Positions 23,731-28,097 of a stretch of DNA of 28,097 nucleotides are shown piece after piece (position 1 is the first letter of the stretch; each line of letters starts with the position of its first letter). Made by a program: the position numbers and the translations under genes. This stretch comes from Bacillota bacterium (GTDB taxonomy: Bacteria; Bacillota; Clostridia; Lachnospirales; Lachnospiraceae), in contig JAEYQV010000077.1 in the NCBI GenBank assembly GCA_023409835.1, forward strand, positions 1-28,097, given 5' to 3'. A model generated the notes under the pieces. That model was not told where the DNA came from, did no database searches, and saw only the letters and a program-made list of their open reading frames with translations.

Positions 23731-25253
23731 AGGTATGGCTGTTATATGAGAGTAGCGAATATGGACAGAATAAAGCGGAAATGAATAAGAATGAGGTGAT
23801 TAAGGATTTGAATCTTGATATCATCTTCAAATTCATGGCCAGGAACGATAAATACATCTATAAGACGGTCCGCTCCGTCATGACGGACTGTTTAACGACT
23901 AAGGGAACCGTGCTGTACCGTCAGGCTATCCTGACAGACTGTCTTAAGAACTTAGAGGATTTTAACCAGCTTTATGAGATGGCCTCGACCACAATGGAAA
24001 AGACGGAGCAGTTCATGGAATCCGTTAAGAAGGTAAATCCATCGAGAATATCCAATAGTGTCAGTGTACTCCATTCTCTGGAGCTGCTGGGAATTCTGGT
24101 GGAGAATCTGGAGAAGGTTAAGCTCTATCTGGATAAAGCCGAGATGAATTTCACCTCCCCGGGCATGAGAGCCTTCTATGATCGACTGATCAGTGATTAC
24201 AGCTATGAATTTGTAGCGAAGATCAAATCCTCCATCAATGAAATGAATTTCCTTACTACGGGGGGAGAGATTACCTTCAGTGCCACCGTCGGACAGGGTC
24301 TTAAATCCAAGGATATCATCGTAAACCATCTGACCAGGGAGGAATTTAAGAAAAGGAAATCAAACGGCATAGCCACAATTCTATTCTATAAGCTGATCAA
24401 GCGTAATGTCATTCTCCTGGAGAATTCACAGCTGGCTCATGAGGTCCGTGAAATGGAGGCTGCAGGACTTGCCCATGTCATGAAGATGTACCAGAATTTT
24501 ATTAAGGAGCTGTCCTCCTTCTTTGAGAATCTTCATTTCCAGCTGGCCTTTTATATCGGCTGTGCGAATCTGAGGAACCGGCTGACACAGATGAATATCC
24601 CAACCGGAATGCCGACCATCATAAATAAGGAATTTGATTTCTTTAAATTCCGGGGACTATACGACCTCAGCATGGCGATCTACAGCCGCTCCCTGCCCGT
24701 TAGCAATGATCTGGATACGGAAGATATGCAGCTGTTTATCATCACAGGAGCGAACCAGGGAGGAAAATCCACCTATCTCAGAAGCATTGGAATCGCCCAG
24801 ATCATGCTGCAGTGCGGGATGTTTGTTCCTGCCGCCCATTACTGCAACAGCTTGTATGACGGAATATTCACGCATTTTACCAGACGGGAGGATACGGCAA
24901 TGAACAGCGGTAAGCTGGACGAGGAGCTGAACCGAATGAGCCATATCCTGAATGTTATAACCCCGAGCTCCTTACTGCTGATGAATGAATCCTTTGCGAC
25001 CACAACAGAGAGGGAGGGCTCCAAGATTGCCTCCGATGTCGTGAATGCCCTTTATGAAAATGGCACCAAAATGGTTATGGTTACGCATTTGTTTGAATTC
25101 ACAAAGGCAATGTTCGAAAGGACGCTAAAGAGGGCCAGATTCCTAAGTGCGGAACGTCTTGCAGACGGAACAAGAACCTATAGAATTCTGGAGAAGGAGC
25201 CGGAGCGCACCAGCTATGGTCTTGACCTTTATGAGAATATCATAGGAAAATAA
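23727..25253 (+). CDS. MutS-like ATPase, second of a tandem pair
   Basis: This protein is also 508 aa and has the same layout as its upstream neighbour: a helical N-terminal half (about 20-290) and a MutS-type ATPase (about 300-508). Motifs are GANQGGKST (341-349) for Walker A, SLLLMNES (414-421) for Walker B, with Asn420 where Asp is usual and Glu421 retained, and MVMVTHLFEF after it. Short matched blocks around Walker A, the DGIFTHF motif, Walker B and the following TH motif show paralogy with the first protein, but overall similarity seems low. A site AGGAG at 23711-23715 lies 11 nt before the start, within the first gene. It lacks the DNA-mismatch domain. Role unknown; dimerising with its neighbour is a reasonable guess. 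Confidence 0.85.
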   Translation: MKVWLLYESSEYGQNKAEMNKNEVIKDLNLDIIFKFMARNDKYIYKTVRSVMTDCLTTKGTVLYRQAILTDCLKNLEDFNQLYEMASTTMEKTEQFMESVKKVNPSRISNSVSVLHSLELLGILVENLEKVKLYLDKAEMNFTSPGMRAFYDRLISDYSYEFVAKIKSSINEMNFLTTGGEITFSATVGQGLKSKDIIVNHLTREEFKKRKSNGIATILFYKLIKRNVILLENSQLAHEVREMEAAGLAHVMKMYQNFIKELSSFFENLHFQLAFYIGCANLRNRLTQMNIPTGMPTIINKEFDFFKFRGLYDLSMAIYSRSLPVSNDLDTEDMQLFIITGANQGGKSTYLRSIGIAQIMLQCGMFVPAAHYCNSLYDGIFTHFTRREDTAMNSGKLDEELNRMSHILNVITPSSLLLMNESFATTTEREGSKIASDVVNALYENGTKMVMVTHLFEFTKAMFERTLKRARFLSAERLADGTRTYRILEKEPERTSYGLDLYENIIGK

Positions 25254-25269
25254 TGCACATAATATCATC

Positions 25270-25336
25270 AGAGCGCTTGATTAAGAATATCAACCTATTT
25301 TTTGTTTCTGGAATTAGCAATGATATCAGGCGCTCT
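25270..25336. terminator. Long-loop inverted repeat between convergent genes
   Basis: AGAGCGCTTGAT (25270-25281) pairs with ATCAGGCGCTCT (25325-25336) with one G-U pair. The 43-nt loop contains a run of T but no T-run follows the stem on either strand. It sits in the 112-nt gap between convergent genes and may act as a bidirectional terminator. Confidence 0.5.
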
Positions 25337-25365
25337 GCTACTCATTACAAGTTATTCTCATCATA

Positions 25366-26487
25366 TTAGCGGTTAGCTGTTACAGGGGGATAATCCGGTT
25401 CTGTCAGCGTTACAGTTCTTTGTTCCAGTGAACTCTCATAAAAACGGTTCACGGCATCCATAAATTCCAGGTTAAGTTCACTTGCCTTCCATATATCGAT
25501 TGCCTTGTAATAGCTCTTCTTAATATCCTCAGGGATTCTTCGGTGATAGCTGCTGTAAAGCTTCTGATAGCCTTCTTTGATTTCCTTTCTGTACTGATAG
25601 GCTGATGCGGATACAAAGAGATTCCTATGATCGTTACAGGGGCTGATGTTGCAGACGCTATAAGTAACCTTTGGATTGCGGATGCGGTCCCGGTAAGCGA
25701 TGATGCCCGCCCCTTGGTAAGAAACCGAACGGTCCTTGTCCCCATGGATAATCATAACCGGAGTATTACTGTGGTTAATACCGTCAATTGCTTTCAGGGA
25801 GGTATCCTTGCCAAACAGCAGGGTTTGGTACGCCCAGACATAGGGATATTCAAGATAGGCTAATATGCCAATGAATTTAGAGGCTCTCTCCACCATAACC
25901 TCCATAGGAGAATTAAAGCCGGAGACACTGACGACCCCGGTAACATCATAATCATAGCGTAAGACGGAAGTTACCGCATACCCACCCATACTGTGTCCGT
26001 AGAGCAGGAGAGGAAGCTGCTGTAAGGAGCTGTCATCTCTAATATAATTCAAGGCTGCTTTCAGATCATACACAGCCTGTGGGAAGCCGTTCAAATTTCC
26101 TTCACTTCCAAAGCTTCCGGTACAGTCATAGGCAAAGACCCGCCAGCCCCGGTCTACAAAATAGAGGGTCTCAGCCAGATAGTTCTCCGCTCCTCCTCCA
26201 AGTCCGTGGGCAATCACTACCAGGCCCTTATTATAATCCTCACCATAAAGATAGCCCTTCAGCTTATTCTTACCGGACTTAAAGGTTATAACGGTTCTGT
26301 CATATCGATCTGCTACATCCTCATAGGTCAGATAGCGGGTGTTGGAATCAAACCGGTCAAAGAAGACTTGAAAAACGAAGACCATACCGGTCATGGAGAT
26401 CGAGGAGAAGAGCAGCAGAAATGCAAAACTTATCTTTATATATTTTTTTATTTTCAGAGAATGCTTATGCTTTCGTTGTTCCATCAT
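25366..26487 (-). CDS. Membrane-anchored alpha/beta hydrolase
   Basis: The 373-aa protein has a basic N-terminus and one hydrophobic helix (about 18-42), placing the hydrolase domain outside the membrane. The domain shows the alpha/beta hydrolase hallmarks: oxyanion-hole region VVIAHGLGG (90-98), nucleophile elbow GHSMGGY with Ser166, acid HGDKDRSVS (Asp250 or Asp252) and His287 in NDHRNL. It resembles serine aminopeptidase S33/acylhydrolase-type proteins; substrate cannot be told. The start is ATG 26487 with a second Met beside it. Upstream on the minus strand lies AGGAAAGGCAGG near 26500. It is a single gene, convergent to the MutS-like pair. Confidence 0.88.
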   Translation of the reverse strand: MMEQRKHKHSLKIKKYIKISFAFLLLFSSISMTGMVFVFQVFFDRFDSNTRYLTYEDVADRYDRTVITFKSGKNKLKGYLYGEDYNKGLVVIAHGLGGGAENYLAETLYFVDRGWRVFAYDCTGSFGSEGNLNGFPQAVYDLKAALNYIRDDSSLQQLPLLLYGHSMGGYAVTSVLRYDYDVTGVVSVSGFNSPMEVMVERASKFIGILAYLEYPYVWAYQTLLFGKDTSLKAIDGINHSNTPVMIIHGDKDRSVSYQGAGIIAYRDRIRNPKVTYSVCNISPCNDHRNLFVSASAYQYRKEIKEGYQKLYSSYHRRIPEDIKKSYYKAIDIWKASELNLEFMDAVNRFYESSLEQRTVTLTEPDYPPVTANR

Positions 26488-26580
26488 TAATTCCTGCCTT
26501 TCCTAATGATATTAGGATTAGCAGGATGCTTTTTTATATTGGTTCGATGAGGAGCGAATTACGGGAAAATATATAAAAGT

Positions 26581-26694
26581 TTACCAGTAACAGCATTCCA
26601 AATATTTCTGGTCATCTATTCCTTCCAGGTACTTGTCCCCATTCAGGTCATAGATAAATATGCCGCCATCTGAATGATAAAGGGTGGAATTAAT
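26581..26694 (-). pseudogene. Orphan coding remnant (37 codons, no start)
   Basis: On the minus strand an open frame from 26694 to a TAA at 26581-26583 encodes 37 residues including DGGIFIYDLNGDKYLEGIDD. It has coding-like composition (aspartate/glycine turns, alternating hydrophobics), but is preceded directly by TGA in frame and has no ATG or ribosome site. It looks like the 3' end of a decayed gene. Parent gene unknown. Otherwise 26490-26919 holds only the sites listed separately. Confidence 0.4.
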
Positions 26695-26743
26695 TCATTA
26701 ATCTTCAAATTGAAATATATACTAAATAATTACAAAATCTGTA

Positions 26744-26772
26744 TTGGTGTTTTTATAGAATTACTGTATTAT
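26744..26772 (+). promoter_or_regulatory. Candidate promoter overlapped by an operator-like palindrome
   Basis: TTGGTG (26744-26749) and TATTAT (26767-26772) are 17 bp apart. The -10 lies inside CTGTATTATGGTAATACAG (26764-26782), a perfect inverted repeat of 8-bp arms around 3 bp. A dimeric repressor bound there would block the promoter. It would transcribe the small membrane protein gene at 26920 with a leader of about 140 nt. Confidence 0.45.
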
Positions 26773-26919
26773 GGTAATACAGAGCAAACATACAAGAGTA
26801 GAAGCAGAAGGAACATTAGTAACTGAGCTTACAATTTTAAGAGTTAGGAACAGAGGCACTTATGATCTTATGATAGGTATGGTTATTGCTGCTTAGAATT
26901 CATAGAGGAGGAATGTATT

Positions 26920-27105
26920 GTGGATGAAATACTTAGTACATACACTTATCGAGTTGAAAACGGAACGATAGATTTCTTAGCAATTTTTATTGTGGTTATA
27001 TATATTTGTTTCATAGCATTCATGTTATTTGTTGCTGTTAAAGTGCTTATAGCTTGTAATATATATATAAAACATAATAAGATTAAAGAGAATGACAAAA
27101 CTTAA
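26920..27105 (+). CDS. Small single-helix membrane protein, unknown
   Basis: The 61-aa protein starts at GTG 26920 with GGAGG (26907-26911) 8 nt upstream. It has a short polar start, one long hydrophobic stretch (about 18-46) and a Lys/Asn-rich tail. No family is recognised. The strong ribosome site and upstream operator-like palindrome support a real gene, but its length is too small for certainty. It is followed by a 43-aa candidate ORF. Confidence 0.55.
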   Translation: MDEILSTYTYRVENGTIDFLAIFIVVIYICFIAFMLFVAVKVLIACNIYIKHNKIKENDKT

Positions 27106-27166
27106 AATACTAATATAGTATATGGTTGAGAATAGATTTAATTTAACACAATAAAGGAGCCGGATT

Positions 27167-27298
27167 ATGATATGCTCCCCTTATGGTTACTATAGGGAGG
27201 AGCATATTTTTATGTGCTTTTCTAAGATGAAGGATGTAAAGGAAAAAACAAAGCTGGCATCCGAACCACTTGATAAGCTCATGATTTCTAAACAGTGA
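27167..27298 (+). CDS. Candidate 43-aa small ORF
   Basis: ATG 27167 is preceded by AAAGGAG (27153-27159) at 7 nt, a strong ribosome site. The frame runs 43 codons to TGA 27296-27298 (starting MICSPYGYYREEHIFMCF, ending MISKQ). A second ATG in the same frame at 27212 also has a purine-rich site upstream. The hairpin at 27170-27207 lies inside the frame. There are no recognised motifs. It could be a small protein or a translated leader for the transporter gene. Confidence 0.4.
   Translation: MICSPYGYYREEHIFMCFSKMKDVKEKTKLASEPLDKLMISKQ
27170..27211 (+). terminator. Terminator-like hairpin inside the small ORF
   Basis: ATATGCTCC (27170-27178) pairs perfectly with GGAGCATAT (27199-27207), followed by four T. 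The stem 3' arm contains the GGAG that could serve ATG 27212. It may terminate transcription after the 61-aa gene, or act as attenuator before the transporter gene. Confidence 0.6.
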
Positions 27299-27363
27299 AC
27301 AGGCACAATCGTCGCTGCTCTTGATATATTAGTAGTGGTAAGATATATTCTGGGAGGGCATCA

Positions 27364-28097
27364 ATGAAACGCAAATTGATCTGCATACTCGCTTTAATTG
27401 CCATGGCTGCCGGATTATTCGGAGGCTGTAAGGGTAAAGAGGGACTTACAGAGATTACGTTAAATGAAGTTGCACATTCCATCTTCTATGCGCCGATGTA
27501 TGTCGCCTTTGAAGAAGGGTACTTTGAAGATGAGGGACTGAAGGTGAACCTGGTAAACGGTCTTGGAGCTGACAAGACGATGACGGCAGTTCTAAGCGGG
27601 GATTGCGATATTGGGTTCATGGGGGCTGAAGCTTCCATCTATGTATACAATCAGGGGGCGGAGGACTATGTCATTAACTTTGCACAGCTGACTCAGCGGG
27701 CCGGTAACTTCCTGGTGTCGAAGAATAAGGATGAGGTGTTTTCCTGGGATAATGTCAAGGGAAAGACGGTAATCGGCGGAAGACAGGGCGGTATGCCCGA
27801 GATGGTTTTTGAGTACATTCTAAAGCAGCATGGGATTGACCCGAAGAAGGACCTTACGATTATACAAAATATTGATTTCGGATTAACCTCACAAGCCTTT
27901 GCAGCCGGGCAGGGCGATTATACGATTGAATTTGAGCCTGCGGCAACCGGTCTGGAGCTGAATGGCACCGGCAAGGTAGTTGCTTCCATGGGAGTGGAGA
28001 GCGGTAAGGTTCCGTATACCAGCTTCTCCGCTAAGAAGAGCTATATTAAGAAGAACCCGAAGATCATCCAGAGCTTTACGAATGCAGTCCAGAAGGG
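27364..28097 (+). CDS. ABC-transporter substrate-binding lipoprotein, NMT1/SsuA type (partial)
   Basis: The frame starts at ATG 27364, 5 nt after GGAGGG (27353-27358), and runs off the right edge (244 complete codons). A signal peptide ends in a lipobox, LFGGC with Cys22, so the protein is a lipoprotein. The mature part begins EITLNEVAHSIFYAPMYVAFEEGYFEDEGL, the standard opening of NMT1/THI5/SsuA-type binding proteins for thiamine precursors, sulfonates, nitrate or similar small anions. GLGADKTMTAVLSGDCDIGFMG and GGRQGGMPEMVFEYIL also fit. The ligand cannot be told from this part. Permease and ATPase genes probably follow outside the window. Confidence 0.85.
   Translation, partial: MKRKLICILALIAMAAGLFGGCKGKEGLTEITLNEVAHSIFYAPMYVAFEEGYFEDEGLKVNLVNGLGADKTMTAVLSGDCDIGFMGAEASIYVYNQGAEDYVINFAQLTQRAGNFLVSKNKDEVFSWDNVKGKTVIGGRQGGMPEMVFEYILKQHGIDPKKDLTIIQNIDFGLTSQAFAAGQGDYTIEFEPAATGLELNGTGKVVASMGVESGKVPYTSFSAKKSYIKKNPKIIQSFTNAVQK

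Noticed and set aside
26771..26896. 41-codon frame starting at ATG 26771
   Set aside because: No ribosome site, and it starts inside the operator-like palindrome and before the predicted transcription start.
27321..27349. TTGATA, 17 bp, TATATT promoter-like match before the lipoprotein gene
   Set aside because: Transcription would start around 27356, inside the ribosome site at 27353-27358, leaving almost no leader.

Overview
The window looks like chromosomal DNA of an anaerobic Firmicute of the Clostridia, probably Lachnospiraceae-like. This is an inference from gene content and protein style: a clostridial minor-pilin locus, a DUF5057-type secreted protein, a DUF5050-type protein, a fused FolB-FolK, strong AGGAGG-type ribosome binding sites and moderate GC. 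No rRNA, tRNA, insertion sequence, phage gene or CRISPR array was found.

Positions 1-10884 are the distal end of a type IV pilus/pseudopilus locus on the + strand. In order they hold the C-terminus of a PilN-like protein, a PilO-like protein, a 449-aa PilV/GspI-like prepilin, a 797-aa PilX/GspK-like prepilin that lacks Glu at +5, a GspH-like prepilin and a PilW/GspJ-like prepilin. An array of 16-bp tandem repeats follows, then a 1633-aa secreted protein with a DUF5057-like region, an EF-hand-type loop and two C-terminal Ig-like modules. The four prepilins match a complete initiating tip complex. The giant protein may be a pilus-associated or surface protein.

Positions 11024-12764 hold a GtrA-family membrane protein, a hairpin terminator and an RlmI-type rRNA methyltransferase. 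Positions 12854-17064 are a folate cluster: folC (with a repeat-containing insertion of about 110 residues), folE, folP and a folB-folK fusion, closed by a strong hairpin.

Positions 17298-22044 hold a DUF5050-like anchored protein (- strand), a small unknown membrane protein, a bifunctional chorismate mutase/prephenate dehydratase (pheA) and a membrane-anchored HtrA protease with its terminator. Positions 22204-25253 are a two-gene operon of tandem 508-aa MutS-like ATPases that lack the mismatch-recognition domain and carry Asn-Glu instead of Asp-Glu at Walker B. A convergent alpha/beta hydrolase follows (- strand).

Positions 26490-27363 are gene-poor: a decayed coding remnant, a promoter overlapped by a perfect inverted repeat, a 61-aa membrane protein and a 43-aa candidate small ORF with an internal terminator-like hairpin. 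The window ends inside a gene for an NMT1/SsuA-type ABC substrate-binding lipoprotein.

The most unusual points are the minor-pilin set with its giant companion, the tandem repeats before it, the repeat insertion in folC, the paired MutS-like ATPases and the small ORF/hairpin leader near the end.
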